From assembly GCA_947497905.1 (NCBI GenBank), contig CANMIH010000019.1:1-61872 (forward strand): 61,872 nucleotides of DNA, given 5' to 3'. Shown here piece after piece: positions 25,342 through 33,277 of this stretch. A program made the position numbers and the translations under genes. The first letter of the stretch is position 1. Each line of letters opens with the position of its first letter. Under the pieces are notes generated by a model. That model worked only from the letters and a program-made list of their open reading frames with translations, was not told where the DNA came from and did no database searches. Source of the stretch: an uncultured Pelagimonas sp. (GTDB lineage Bacteria; Pseudomonadota; Alphaproteobacteria; Rhodobacterales; Rhodobacteraceae).

Positions 25342-25572
25342 ATGCCCAAGCGTATCCTGGCAGGCACCGTGACCTCGACAGCAAATGCTCAGACCGTAAC
25401 CGTACGCGTTGAGCGCCGCTTCAAGCACCCCGTTCTTCAGAAGACCATCAAAAAGTCGAAGAAGTACCGTGCGCATGACGAAGCACAAAAGTTCGCAGTG
25501 GGCGACGCAGTACGCATCATCGAATGCGCACCCAAGTCCAAGACGAAGCGTTGGGAGGTTCTGGCCGACTAA
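25342..25572 (+). CDS. rpsQ: 30S ribosomal protein S17
   Basis: 76-residue S17, an early 16S rRNA binder: [45 protein letters not shown] and the closing [21 protein letters not shown]. It starts three bases after rpmC. The 75-base gap to rplN contains no gene. Confidence 0.98.
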   Translation: MPKRILAGTVTSTANAQTVTVRVERRFKHPVLQKTIKKSKKYRAHDEAQKFAVGDAVRIIECAPKSKTKRWEVLAD

Positions 25573-25647
25573 GCCGGAGCCTTTTGGCATTATTCGAAAC
25601 CCTGGGGGAGCTAATGAGAAAAGCCCCCATAGGTCGGGAGAAACCAT

Positions 25648-26016
25648 ATGATCCAGATGCAGACCAATCTGGATGTGGCTGACAACTCCGGTGCCCGGAA
25701 AGTTCAGTGCATCAAGGTCCTTGGCGGCTCGCATCGCCGCTATGCATCGGTCGGCGACATCATCGTCGTATCGGTGAAAGAGGCCATTCCACGTGGTCGC
25801 GTTAAGAAAGGTGACGTCCGTAAGGCCGTTGTCGTTCGCACCGCAAAAGAAGTTCGTCGTGAAGATGGCACAGCAATCCGCTTTGACCGTAACGCCGCCG
25901 TAATCCTGAACACTGCAGGTGAGCCGGTAGGTACCCGTATCTTCGGGCCGGTTGTGCGTGAGCTGCGTGCGAAAAACTTCATGAAGATTATCTCGCTGGC
26001 TCCGGAGGTGCTCTGA
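25648..26016 (+). CDS. rplN: 50S ribosomal protein L14
   Basis: 122-residue L14 at the subunit interface. It begins [27 protein letters not shown] and has [28 protein letters not shown] and [13 protein letters not shown]. The TGA stop shares one base with the rplX ATG. Confidence 0.98.
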   Translation: MIQMQTNLDVADNSGARKVQCIKVLGGSHRRYASVGDIIVVSVKEAIPRGRVKKGDVRKAVVVRTAKEVRREDGTAIRFDRNAAVILNTAGEPVGTRIFGPVVRELRAKNFMKIISLAPEVL

Positions 26017-26321
26017 TGGCTGCGAAACTTCGTAAGGGTGACAAGGTCATCGTTCTTGCCGGTAAGGACAAGGGTAAGACTGGCGAAATCACCTCGGTCG
26101 ACCCCAAAGCGGGCAAGGCCATCGTGGACGGCGTAAACATCGCCATCCGTCACCAGCGTCAGTCTCAGACTGCTCAGGGCGGCCGCCTTCCTAAGGCTCT
26201 GCCGATCCAGCTGTCGAACCTGGCGATCGTTGATGCAAACGGCAAAGCAACTCGTGTTGGCTTCCGCGAGGAAGACGGCAAGAAAGTTCGCTACGCCAAG
26301 ACCACTGGGGACGCGATCTGA
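26016..26321 (+). CDS. rplX: 50S ribosomal protein L24
   Basis: 101-residue L24, assembly initiator of the 50S subunit, with the KOW motif [22 protein letters not shown] and [22 protein letters not shown]. One-base overlaps link it to both rplN and rplE. Confidence 0.98.
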   Translation: MAAKLRKGDKVIVLAGKDKGKTGEITSVDPKAGKAIVDGVNIAIRHQRQSQTAQGGRLPKALPIQLSNLAIVDANGKATRVGFREEDGKKVRYAKTTGDAI

Positions 26322-26899
26322 TGTCGGATGCAGCAACCTATACCCCCCGCCTGAAGGCGCAGTACAAGGACTCGATCCGCGCTGCGATGAAGGAAGAGTT
26401 CGGCTACAAGAACGACATGCAGATCCCGCGTCTGGATAAAATCGTTCTGAACATCGGCTGTGGTGCCGAAGCTGTGCGCGACTCGAAAAAAGCCAAGTCG
26501 GCGATCGAAGATCTGACAAAGATCGCAGGTCAGCAGGCTGTCGGCACAAAGGCCAAGAACAGCCACGCGCCGTTCCGCCTGCGTGAAGGCATGATCATCG
26601 GCGCCAAAGTCACCTTGCGTGACGCGCGCATGTATGAATTCCTGGACCGTCTGGTGACTGTCGCGATGCCGCGCATCCGTGACTTCCGTGGTGTTAAGCC
26701 TTCTTTCGATGGTCGTGGCAACTTTGCCATGGGCTTGAAAGAGCACATCGTGTTCCCTGAAATCGACTTTGATAAAGTTGACGAAGTCTGGGGCATGGAC
26801 ATCATCATCACCACCAATGCCTGCGCCGTCGGTGAGCACACCGCAGACGCTCAAGCCAAGGCGCTGTTGAAGCATTTCAACATGCCCTTCAACGCTTAA
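26321..26899 (+). CDS. rplE: 50S ribosomal protein L5
   Basis: 192-residue L5, which holds 5S rRNA. It has [65 protein letters not shown] and the [18 protein letters not shown] segment. It is slightly longer than the E. coli form at the N-terminus. One-base overlap with rplX; rpsN follows after 13 bases. Confidence 0.98.
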   Translation: MSDAATYTPRLKAQYKDSIRAAMKEEFGYKNDMQIPRLDKIVLNIGCGAEAVRDSKKAKSAIEDLTKIAGQQAVGTKAKNSHAPFRLREGMIIGAKVTLRDARMYEFLDRLVTVAMPRIRDFRGVKPSFDGRGNFAMGLKEHIVFPEIDFDKVDEVWGMDIIITTNACAVGEHTADAQAKALLKHFNMPFNA

Positions 26900-26912
26900 G
26901 GGGAAGCAAGAC

Positions 26913-27218
26913 ATGGCCAAAAAATCCATGATCGAGCGCGAAAAGAAGCGTGAGCGCCTGGTGGCTCGTTACGCTGCAAAGCGCGCAGAGCTGAAAGAAA
27001 TCGCAGTCGACGAATCACGTCCGATGGAAGAGCGCTTTAAGGCTCGCCTTAAACTGGCGAAACTTCCGCGCAACTCGGCACCGACCCGTCTTCACAACCG
27101 CTGCCAACTGACCGGCCGTCCCCACGCTTACTACCGTAAGCTGCGGATCAGCCGTATCATGCTGCGCGAACTCGGCTCGAACGGGAAACTTCCCGGCGTC
27201 GTCAAGTCCAGCTGGTAA
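26913..27218 (+). CDS. rpsN: 30S ribosomal protein S14 (zinc-free form)
   Basis: 101-residue S14 of the long type: [17 protein letters not shown], a central insertion, and [23 protein letters not shown]. Only one Cys remains of the zinc-ribbon positions, so this is the zinc-independent form. That matters for zinc economy but does not show regulation here. Confidence 0.98.
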   Translation: MAKKSMIEREKKRERLVARYAAKRAELKEIAVDESRPMEERFKARLKLAKLPRNSAPTRLHNRCQLTGRPHAYYRKLRISRIMLRELGSNGKLPGVVKSSW

Positions 27219-27232
27219 GGGAGGTTTAAGTA

Positions 27233-27625
27233 ATGAACGATCCTATCGGCGATATGCTCACTCGTATCCGCAACTCGCAGATGCGTGGTAAGTCCACCGT
27301 CATGACCCCCGCGTCGAAGCAGCGTGCCCGCGTTCTCGATGTTCTGCTCGATGAAGGCTACATCCGTGGCTACGAAGCAGGCACCGATGCCGCAGGTCAC
27401 CCGACCTTCGAAATCTCGCTCAAATACTTCGACGGCACTCCGGTGATCCGTGAAGTAAAGCGCGTGTCCAAGCCGGGCCGTCGTGTTTACTTGGGTGTAA
27501 AAGACATCCCACAGGTCCGTCAGGGTCTGGGTGTCACCATCGTGTCCACCCCTAAGGGTGTGATGTCGGATGCAAACGCTCGCAGCCAGAATGTTGGCGG
27601 CGAAGTGCTCTGCACCGTATTCTAA
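27233..27625 (+). CDS. rpsH: 30S ribosomal protein S8
   Basis: 130-residue S8, a key central-domain assembly protein and, in enterobacteria, repressor of the spc operon. It has [54 protein letters not shown] and the GGEVLCTVF end. GGGAGG precedes the ATG. The leader before rpmC could be an S8 target, which is untested. Confidence 0.98.
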   Translation: MNDPIGDMLTRIRNSQMRGKSTVMTPASKQRARVLDVLLDEGYIRGYEAGTDAAGHPTFEISLKYFDGTPVIREVKRVSKPGRRVYLGVKDIPQVRQGLGVTIVSTPKGVMSDANARSQNVGGEVLCTVF

Positions 27626-27635
27626 GGAGGGCTCT

Positions 27636-28169
27636 ATGTCTCGTATTGGCAAAAAACCGGTCGAGCTTCCCTCGGGTGTGTCTGCTTCCGTTTCGGGTCA
27701 GACCGTCGAGGTGAAGGGTCCGAAAGGCGCCCGGAGCTTTACCGCGACCGATGATGTTACCATCACCGTCGAAGACAACGTTGTGAAGGTTGAGCCGCGC
27801 GGCAAATCCAAGCGCGCGCGTCAGCAGTGGGGCATGTCCCGCACCATGGTTGCAAACCTGGTGCATGGCGTGACCAACACCTTCAAGAAAGAACTCGAGA
27901 TTGTTGGCGTTGGTTACCGCGCCCAGCTGCAGGGCAACGTCCTGAAGCTGAACCTCGGTCTTTCGCACGATGTTGATTTCCAAATTCCGGAAGGTGTGAC
28001 CATCACCTGCCCGAAGCAGACTGAAATTGTGATCGAAGGTCACGACGCTCAGCTGGTCGGTCAAGTGGCTGCGAACATTCGCGAGTGGCGTCGTCCCGAG
28101 CCTTACAAAGGCAAGGGCATTCGTTACAAAGGCGAATTCATCTTCCGCAAAGAAGGCAAGAAGAAGTAA
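27636..28169 (+). CDS. rplF: 50S ribosomal protein L6
   Basis: 177-residue L6 near the sarcin-ricin region: [19 protein letters not shown], the duplicated fold, and the C-terminal [25 protein letters not shown] five bases before the ATG decides this start over an upstream in-frame one inside rpsH. Confidence 0.98.
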   Translation: MSRIGKKPVELPSGVSASVSGQTVEVKGPKGARSFTATDDVTITVEDNVVKVEPRGKSKRARQQWGMSRTMVANLVHGVTNTFKKELEIVGVGYRAQLQGNVLKLNLGLSHDVDFQIPEGVTITCPKQTEIVIEGHDAQLVGQVAANIREWRRPEPYKGKGIRYKGEFIFRKEGKKK

Positions 28170-28181
28170 GGGCGCGGGACT

Positions 28182-28541
28182 ATGGCAAACAGCAAACGCA
28201 CACTGTTCCTCAAGCGCCGCTTGCGCGTTCGGAACAGACTCCGCAAAGTCAACGCTGGTCGCGTTCGTCTTTCGGTTCATCGTTCGAACAAGAACATCAG
28301 CTGCCAGCTGATCGACGACGTGGCAGGCCGCACTCTGGCTTCCGCTTCGTCGCTCGAGGCAGGCCTGGGTGTTGTTGGCAAGAACAACATCGAAGCGGCG
28401 ACCAAAGTAGGTGCAGCCATTGCCGAGCGCGCGAAAGCCGCTGGTGTGGCCGAAGCTTACTTCGACCGCGGTGGCTTCCTGTTCCACGGCAAAGTGAAGG
28501 CTCTGGCCGAAGCTGCGCGTGAAGGTGGCTTGAAAATCTAA
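28182..28541 (+). CDS. rplR: 50S ribosomal protein L18
   Basis: 119-residue L18, which brings 5S rRNA to the 50S subunit. It has [53 protein letters not shown] and the end [25 protein letters not shown]. It is followed by a 164-base gap with two hairpins before rpsE. Confidence 0.98.
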   Translation: MANSKRTLFLKRRLRVRNRLRKVNAGRVRLSVHRSNKNISCQLIDDVAGRTLASASSLEAGLGVVGKNNIEAATKVGAAIAERAKAAGVAEAYFDRGGFLFHGKVKALAEAAREGGLKI

Positions 28542-28546
28542 AGGGT

Positions 28547-28567
28547 AGGGTGGGCGTGTCCCACCCT
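28547..28567 (+). terminator. Hairpin behind rplR
   Basis: AGGGTGGG and CCCACCCT form a perfect 8-base stem with a 5-base loop, followed by GTTCTTTTCTC. The T stretch is interrupted, so termination is probably partial. It lies inside the normally continuous rplR-rpsE stretch. Confidence 0.6.
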
Positions 28568-28579
28568 GTTCTTTTCTCT

Positions 28580-28608
28580 CGTAGGGCGGGGGTAATCCCC
28601 GCTTTACG
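28580..28608. repeat. GTAGGGCGGGG palindrome between rplR and rpsE
   Basis: CGTA-GGGCGGGG-GTAA-TCCCCGC-TTTACG is an imperfect palindrome closely similar to the hairpin at 456-486 in the rpsJ leader, including the downstream TTTTGAAGG. This fits a dispersed intergenic palindromic repeat. Confidence 0.6.
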
Positions 28609-28705
28609 TTTTGAAGGTGGCAACACCTCGATGATCGGGGGGCGTTTCGCCCACTGCGATTGACCAACCGGAGCAATCTCGCTCCACTAACACAAGGGAT
28701 GCCAC

Positions 28706-29278
28706 ATGGCAGAACGTGAAAACCGTCGGGGCAACCGTCGCGAGCGCGACGAAGCACCCGAATTTGCAGATCGCTTGGTTGCGATCAACCGTGTTTCGAA
28801 GACAGTTAAAGGTGGTAAACGCTTTGGCTTCGCAGCACTGGTTGTTGTTGGCGACCAAAAAGGCCGCGTAGGCTTTGGCAAAGGTAAAGCCAAAGAGGTG
28901 CCCGAGGCGATTCGCAAGGCCACCGAGCAGGCCAAGCGCAACATGATCCGCGTACCTCTGAAAGAGGGCCGCACTCTGCACCACGATGGCAAAGGTCATC
29001 ACGGCGCAGGTAAAGTGATCATGCGAACCGCACCAACCGGTACCGGTATCATTGCTGGTGGTCCGATGCGTGCTGTATTCGAAATGCTGGGTATTCAGGA
29101 CGTGGTCGCGAAATCGACCGGTTCGCAGAACCCCTATGCAATGATCCACGCCACTCTGGACGGTTTGAAGAACCAGCAGAGCCCGCGTCAGGTTGCACAG
29201 CGTCGTGGTAAGAAAGTCGCTGACATTCTGCCCAAGCGTGACGAAGCTCCGGCAGCCGCCGCGACTGAGGAGGCATAA
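28706..29278 (+). CDS. rpsE: 30S ribosomal protein S5
   Basis: 190-residue S5, involved in decoding accuracy. It has [54 protein letters not shown], the loop with [22 protein letters not shown] and [15 protein letters not shown]. The Ala/Glu-rich tail is alphaproteobacterial in style. It precedes rpmD by two bases. Confidence 0.98.
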   Translation: MAERENRRGNRRERDEAPEFADRLVAINRVSKTVKGGKRFGFAALVVVGDQKGRVGFGKGKAKEVPEAIRKATEQAKRNMIRVPLKEGRTLHHDGKGHHGAGKVIMRTAPTGTGIIAGGPMRAVFEMLGIQDVVAKSTGSQNPYAMIHATLDGLKNQQSPRQVAQRRGKKVADILPKRDEAPAAAATEEA

Positions 29279-29280
29279 GC

Positions 29281-29469
29281 ATGGCCAAGACCATTGTTGT
29301 AAAACAGATCGGTAGCCCGATCCGTCGCCCCGCAATCCAGCGCCAGACCCTTGTTGGTCTGGGCCTGAACAAGATGCACAAAACCCGCGTTCTCGAAGAT
29401 ACCCCTTCGGTTCGTGGCATGATCCGCAAGATCCCGCATCTCGTTGAGATCGTGGAAGAGCGCGACTAA
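29281..29469 (+). CDS. rpmD: 50S ribosomal protein L30
   Basis: 62-residue L30: [49 protein letters not shown]. In most bacteria rplO follows directly. Here a terminator and the 1.9 kb DUF1127 block intervene. Confidence 0.97.
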   Translation: MAKTIVVKQIGSPIRRPAIQRQTLVGLGLNKMHKTRVLEDTPSVRGMIRKIPHLVEIVEERD

Positions 29470-29497
29470 ATCTAGCTTTGTCTAGATGAAAGCCTAG

Positions 29498-29526
29498 AAC
29501 CCCCGGCGCTGCGTCGGGGGTTTTTC
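29498..29526 (+). terminator. Terminator behind rpmD
   Basis: AACCCCCG (29498-29505) pairs with CGGGGGTT (29515-29522) and T residues follow. It ends the rpmC-rpmD transcript. Confidence 0.92.
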
Positions 29527-29550
29527 TTTTGCGGCATTGAGACAGAGGAA

Positions 29551-29568
29551 TGTCATGTCTGCATGACA
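29551..29568. promoter_or_regulatory. Inverted repeat TGTCATG-N4-CATGACA
   Basis: A perfect 7+4+7 inverted repeat in the 160-base promoter region of the first DUF1127 gene. It has the look of a dimeric regulator site and is absent from the other two DUF1127 promoter regions. Confidence 0.5.
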
Positions 29569-29687
29569 GGGTTGTTGAACTGGAAATTGTCGTTTGGTCC
29601 ATTCGTGCCTAATTACCCAGCACGCAAGACAACACACTTACCAACTGCCGAGGACATTACTCAGGCCCCATCTTTAGGACGACGACC

Positions 29688-29909
29688 ATGGCTTACATCA
29701 CTGTAAACACTTCTTCTTCTCTCTCTCTGTCCGCTGCTATCTTTCGCGTGACATCGGCTATTATGGAGAGCGTGAGCCACTTTTTCGCCTATCAGAATAC
29801 GGTCAACGAGCTGGAAAGCCTGGATGATCGGCTGCTCGCGGATATGGGTCTGACACGCTATGATATTCCTCGCGCCGCGCGTGGTGAAGTGAACAAGATG
29901 TTCAGCTGA
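29688..29909 (+). CDS. DUF1127 small protein 1
   Basis: 73 residues. The N-terminal half is Ser-rich and variable. The C-terminal DUF1127 core reads ELESLDDRLLADMGLTRYDI, an Arg/Asp-rich short helical motif. Small DUF1127 proteins in alphaproteobacteria have been linked to phosphate and carbon metabolism and to RNA turnover, but no function is assigned for this one. It has its own terminator, so it is a monocistronic gene inside the ribosomal cluster. It is the first of three related neighbours with only the core conserved. Confidence 0.88.
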   Translation: MAYITVNTSSSLSLSAAIFRVTSAIMESVSHFFAYQNTVNELESLDDRLLADMGLTRYDIPRAARGEVNKMFS

Positions 29910-29937
29910 AGCTGACAACTCTTCCCTCTAAAGACCG

Positions 29938-29970
29938 AAGCCGCCAGAGCATCAGCTCGGCGGCTTTTTT
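29938..29970 (+). terminator. Terminator behind DUF1127 gene 1
   Basis: AAGCCGCC (29938-29945) pairs with GGCGGCTT (29959-29966), then TTTT. The stem is strong. Confidence 0.92.
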
Positions 29971-29997
29971 GTTTGATGCCTTAATCCCCTCTTAATG

Positions 29998-30011
29998 CTG
30001 CGTTGCAGCGA
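29998..30011. promoter_or_regulatory. Shared element CTGCGTTGCAGCGA, copy 1
   Basis: This 14-base sequence recurs identically at 30886-30899. Each lies 27-28 bases before a predicted -35. Its core CTGC-N3-GCAG resembles the TGC-rich dyads bound by the polyhydroxyalkanoate regulator PhaR in Rhodobacter/Paracoccus. That link is an inference. Confidence 0.55.
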
Positions 30012-30039
30012 GTGCATGGCGGGGTGTCGAAACGCGAAT

Positions 30040-30068
30040 TTGTTTAGCGCTATCAGTGGCCATATATC
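30040..30068 (+). promoter_or_regulatory. Predicted promoter of DUF1127 gene 2
   Basis: TTGTTT (30040-30045), a 17-base spacer and TATATC (30063-30068), giving a leader of about 65 bases. Confidence 0.5.
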
Positions 30069-30138
30069 AGGGGCACGAGAGAAAAGATCTCAGACAGTCG
30101 TCGGGGAATTCGCCTCGACCAGAAGATAGGAAATACTC

Positions 30139-30363
30139 ATGGCACATATTGCAATCGCAGCCCCCGCCCGTGGCACCACTCTGACCAGCGCAATCTATCG
30201 CGCGCTTGACGCATTCCGCGACTACCGTGCCCGCCGCACCGTATTCCTCCGCACGATCACCGAACTTGACGGCCTGAATGACCGGATGTTGACAGATCTC
30301 GGGATCAGCCGCGCGGACATCCCAGAGATCGCGCGCCAGGAAGTGCAACGCGTTTTCGGCTAA
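30139..30363 (+). CDS. DUF1127 small protein 2
   Basis: 74 residues with the DUF1127 core FLRTITELDGLNDRMLTDLG, continued by ISRADIPEIARQEV, after an Ala/Thr-rich N-terminus and a basic stretch (RDYRARRT). AGGAAA precedes the ATG. It is separately transcribed: a predicted promoter, the shared upstream 14-base element, and a terminator behind. Its function is unknown; the basic helix suggests RNA or membrane contact, which is speculation. Confidence 0.9.
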   Translation: MAHIAIAAPARGTTLTSAIYRALDAFRDYRARRTVFLRTITELDGLNDRMLTDLGISRADIPEIARQEVQRVFG

Positions 30364-30386
30364 GTCGCCTTATAACAATGATTTTG

Positions 30387-30418
30387 AACCGTCCACGTTC
30401 TACGTTGGGCGGTTTTTC
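30387..30418 (+). terminator. Terminator behind DUF1127 gene 2
   Basis: AACCGTCCA (30387-30395) pairs with TGGGCGGTT (30406-30414, one G-T pair) and is followed by TTTCTT. Confidence 0.88.
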
Positions 30419-30500
30419 TTTGTTTTCAATATTTTGTTAACCATGTCCCGCTGCGCCTGAGGCTTGCGTTAGGCGCATGACGGGCAGTCCAAAGATGAAA

Positions 30501-30528
30501 TTGTGAGCACAAAATAAACCGCTATGTA
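30501..30528 (+). promoter_or_regulatory. Possible promoter of DUF1127 gene 3
   Basis: TTGTGA and TATGTA are spaced by 16 bases. About 35 bases upstream a TGCGCCT / AGGCGCA inverted repeat (30452-30477) may be a regulator site. Weak -10. Confidence 0.35.
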
Positions 30529-30590
30529 GAGGGCAGACTTTAGAGACACACTCGGGCGCTCCTCCCCGCCCACCAAATTAGGATAGTACC

Positions 30591-30812
30591 ATGGCCCAGA
30601 CTGTTGCCCTCTCGAACACCGGTTTCCACTTTGCTGATGCGGTTACTTCGACCTTTGAAAACGTTCGCGTATATTTCGCGCGTCGCGCGGCCTACCGCGC
30701 CACTTTTCAGGAGCTGTCGAACCTCGATGATCGCACGCTGTCGGATCTGGGCCTGAACCGTCTGGACCTGGAAGAGGTTGCTCGCGAAGAGGCGCTGCGC
30801 GCAACATCGTAA
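30591..30812 (+). CDS. DUF1127 small protein 3
   Basis: 73 residues with the core ATFQELSNLDDRTLSDLGLN, followed by RLDLEEVAREEALR and preceded by VYFARRAAYR. It is the third DUF1127 gene in a row. The three share the core ELxxLxDRxLxDxGxxRxD but differ elsewhere, so they are old paralogues rather than a fresh duplication. AGGATAG lies before the ATG. No clear terminator follows. Confidence 0.9.
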   Translation: MAQTVALSNTGFHFADAVTSTFENVRVYFARRAAYRATFQELSNLDDRTLSDLGLNRLDLEEVAREEALRATS

Positions 30813-30885
30813 GCTACGGCTTACTTTATGAGTGAATTGAGCGTCTCAGGCACCGGTCTGACGCGCTTTCTTTTTGTCAATTTTT

Positions 30886-30899
30886 CTGCGTTGCAGCGA
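30886..30899. promoter_or_regulatory. Shared element CTGCGTTGCAGCGA, copy 2
   Basis: Identical to 29998-30011 and located 27 bases before the predicted -35 of the 45-codon ORF. Flanking bases also agree in part (GCANGGCGG follows both). Confidence 0.55.
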
Positions 30900-30926
30900 A
30901 CGCAGGGCGGCTATTCTGGATCTACG

Positions 30927-30954
30927 TTGGTGACCCGAAGCGGTTCGCTATAGG
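30927..30954 (+). promoter_or_regulatory. Predicted promoter of the 45-codon ORF
   Basis: TTGGTG and TATAGG with a 16-base spacer. The predicted start falls about 30 bases before the ORF. Confidence 0.4.
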
Positions 30955-30992
30955 AGGGCGTCAAACAGGCCCCTGAAATTGGAACCCAAACT

Positions 30993-31130
30993 ATGTTCGC
31001 TTCAACACGCGCTATCACGTCTTTCGTACTGTCTCCTTTCGCTGCATTCATGAATGGGGCGAAATCCACTTGGGCGCAGGGACCTGTGCCCTGCTGGACC
31101 GAGTACCTCCGTGACCAAAACCGCGGCTAA
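30993..31130 (+). CDS. 45-residue ORF of unknown function
   Basis: A short open frame starting MFASTRAITSFVLSPFAAF and ending WTEYLRDQNRG, with GGAA eight bases before the ATG. The N-terminus is hydrophobic/basic. It lacks the DUF1127 core, though it sits in the same position relative to promoter elements as DUF1127 gene 2. It could be a small protein, a leader peptide for rplO, or the remains of a fourth DUF1127 gene. The rest of 30813-31342 holds regulatory elements only. Confidence 0.45.
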   Translation: MFASTRAITSFVLSPFAAFMNGAKSTWAQGPVPCWTEYLRDQNRG

Positions 31131-31161
31131 CCCGAGACGCCCAGCTTATCTAATTGACGCG

Positions 31162-31190
31162 CGGCCCTTCTGGTTCTTCCAGTTGGGCCG
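31162..31190 (+). terminator. Hairpin behind the 45-codon ORF
   Basis: CGGCCC-TT-CTGG pairs with CCAG-TT-GGGCCG around TTCTT, giving a symmetric two-part stem, followed by TTTCC. It is probably a terminator or attenuator. Confidence 0.55.
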
Positions 31191-31219
31191 TTTCCGTGTG
31201 TGGCACCCACGCTTGGTGC

Positions 31220-31248
31220 TTGATTCACCGAAGATGGAAAGCTATACG
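31220..31248 (+). promoter_or_regulatory. Predicted promoter of rplO-secY-adk
   Basis: TTGATT and TATACG are 17 bases apart and lie about 95 bases before rplO, behind the hairpin. The segment is cut off from rpmD, so a promoter is needed here. Confidence 0.5.
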
Positions 31249-31342
31249 CCCCCGGTGGCCTTCGGTCACTGATTCACAAAACCAAGAAATGCCGTGTGCA
31301 CCTTTTACGCTTCGTAGGTGTTTCCGGCTTAGGAGAAGCGAC

Positions 31343-31807
31343 ATGAAACTTCATGAACTGCGCGACAATCCCGGCGCAACCAAGCGCAAACAGCGCATCG
31401 GCCGTGGCCCAGGTTCGGGCAAAGGTAAAATGGGTGGCCGTGGTATCAAAGGTCAGAAATCGCGTTCGGGTGTAGCCATCAATGGTTACGAAGGCGGCCA
31501 AATGCCTTTGTACCAGCGTCTTCCCAAGCGTGGCTTCAACAAGCCGAACCGCAAGGAATTCGCCGTTGTTAACCTTGGCCTGATCCAGAAATTCGTCGAA
31601 GCTGGCAAGCTGAGCGCGGGCGAGATCAACGAAGACACTCTCGTGTCGTCGGGTCTGGTACGTCGTAAGCTGGACGGCATCCGTGTTCTGGCAAAAGGCG
31701 ACGTAACGTCGGCTCTGACAATCTCGGTTACCGGTGCTTCGAAATCGGCTGTTGAAGCTGTTGAAAAAGCCGGTGGTGCCCTGACTGTGAAGGCTGCGGC
31801 AGAATAA
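31343..31807 (+). CDS. rplO: 50S ribosomal protein L15
   Basis: 154-residue L15: [58 protein letters not shown] and the C-terminal [24 protein letters not shown] before the ATG decides the start; the frame is open far upstream. It is first in the rplO-secY-adk unit. Confidence 0.98.
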   Translation: MKLHELRDNPGATKRKQRIGRGPGSGKGKMGGRGIKGQKSRSGVAINGYEGGQMPLYQRLPKRGFNKPNRKEFAVVNLGLIQKFVEAGKLSAGEINEDTLVSSGLVRRKLDGIRVLAKGDVTSALTISVTGASKSAVEAVEKAGGALTVKAAAE

Positions 31808-31857
31808 GAGGTTGTGAGCGGCCAGCGGGCCGCTTACATATCCTTTAGTTTTCCATC

Positions 31858-31897
31858 AACGCCGCCCGAGCCGGAAAACGCTCAGGGCGGCGTTTTT
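31858..31897 (+). terminator. Terminator-like hairpin between rplO and secY
   Basis: AACGCCGCCC-GAG pairs with CTC-A-GGGCGGCGTT, followed by TTT. It ends only 19 bases before the secY start, so read-through must supply secY, or it sets a lower SecY level than L15. Confidence 0.85.
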
Positions 31898-31915
31898 CTT
31901 ACAAGAGAGATCCGC

Positions 31916-33277
31916 ATGGCATCTGCAGCAGAGCAAATGGCCGCCAACACATCCTGGGCGGCGCTAGGCAAAGCAACCGACCTGCGCAACCGTATTCTCT
32001 TCACACTCGGTCTGCTGATCGTGTACCGACTGGGCACCTTTATCCCAGTTCCAGGTATCGACGGCGCCGCGCTGCGCGACTTTGTCGAGCAAGCCGGCCA
32101 AGGGATCGCCGGGATCGTGTCGATGTTTACCGGTGGCGCACTGGGACGTATGGGCATTTTCGCCTTGGGGATCATGCCCTATATTTCGGCCTCGATTATC
32201 GTTCAGCTTTTGACGGCCATGGTGCCGGCGCTTGAGCAGCTGAAGAAAGAGGGCGAACAGGGGCGCAAAAAGATCAACCAATACACCCGCTTCGGCACCG
32301 TAGCCTTGGCCACCTTCCAGGCCTATGGTCTGGCTGCAAGCCTTGAGGCTGGTGATCTGGTTACCGATCCGGGTTGGTATTTCCGGGCCTCCTGTGTGAT
32401 CACCTTGGTTGGTGGTACCATGTTCCTGATGTGGCTGGGTGAGCAGATCACCGCACGCGGCATCGGCAACGGTATCTCGCTGATCATCTTTGTTGGCATT
32501 ATTGCTGAAGTTCCTGCTGCACTGGCGCAGTTCTTTGCCTCGGGCCGTTCGGGCGCCATCAGCCCCGCTGTGATTGTGGGTGTGATCCTGATGGTCGTCG
32601 GCGTGATTGCCTTTGTGGTGTTCATGGAACGGGCGCTGCGGAAGATCACCATTCAATACCCGCGCCGTCAGGTTGGTATGAAGATGACCGAAGCGCAGTC
32701 GAGCCACCTGCCGATCAAAGTGAACCCGGCTGGTGTTATTCCGGCGATCTTTGCCAGCTCGCTTCTGCTTCTGCCTGTGACCATCTCGACCTTCTCGGGA
32801 AGTGACACCGGCCCGATTATGTCGACTGTTCTGGCCTACTTTGGTCCCGGCCAGCCGCTCTATCTGTTGTTCTTTGCCGGTATGATCGTGTTCTTCGCGT
32901 TCTTCTACACCTTCAACGTGTCGTTTAAGACCGATGATGTGGCCGACAACCTGAAACAACAGGGTGGGTTTGTGCCGGGCATCCGTCCGGGCGCCAATAC
33001 CGCTAAGTATCTCGATTATGTAGTGACACGGGTTCTTGTGCTCGGCTCGCTTTATCTGACTGCTGTTTGTCTCCTTCCGGAAATTATCCGCAATCAGTTC
33101 GCGATTCCGTTCTATTTCGGCGGCACCTCTGTGCTGATCGTCGTAAGTGTGACAATGGATACCATTCAACAAGTGCAGAGCCATCTGCTAGCACATCAAT
33201 ACGAAGGTCTTATTCAGAAGTCGCAGCTGCGCGGTAAAGGTAAGGCGCGTAAACGGAAAGGGCCTGCACGGCGATGA
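31916..33277 (+). CDS. secY: Preprotein translocase subunit SecY
   Basis: The 453-residue pore subunit of the Sec translocon, with ten membrane helices. It has an N-terminal [41 protein letters not shown] in TM2, the cytosolic loop [21 protein letters not shown] and the basic tail [18 protein letters not shown] start 34 codons earlier would lie in front of the terminator hairpin and is rejected. It overlaps adk by ATGA. Confidence 0.98.
   Translation: MASAAEQMAANTSWAALGKATDLRNRILFTLGLLIVYRLGTFIPVPGIDGAALRDFVEQAGQGIAGIVSMFTGGALGRMGIFALGIMPYISASIIVQLLTAMVPALEQLKKEGEQGRKKINQYTRFGTVALATFQAYGLAASLEAGDLVTDPGWYFRASCVITLVGGTMFLMWLGEQITARGIGNGISLIIFVGIIAEVPAALAQFFASGRSGAISPAVIVGVILMVVGVIAFVVFMERALRKITIQYPRRQVGMKMTEAQSSHLPIKVNPAGVIPAIFASSLLLLPVTISTFSGSDTGPIMSTVLAYFGPGQPLYLLFFAGMIVFFAFFYTFNVSFKTDDVADNLKQQGGFVPGIRPGANTAKYLDYVVTRVLVLGSLYLTAVCLLPEIIRNQFAIPFYFGGTSVLIVVSVTMDTIQQVQSHLLAHQYEGLIQKSQLRGKGKARKRKGPARR

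Noticed and set aside
31054-31272. 72-codon frame before rplO overlapping the 45-codon ORF
   Set aside because: Runs through a hairpin and the predicted rplO promoter and resembles no family.
31964-33184. 406-codon minus-strand frame under secY
   Set aside because: Fully antisense to secY, His/Asn-rich shadow composition.
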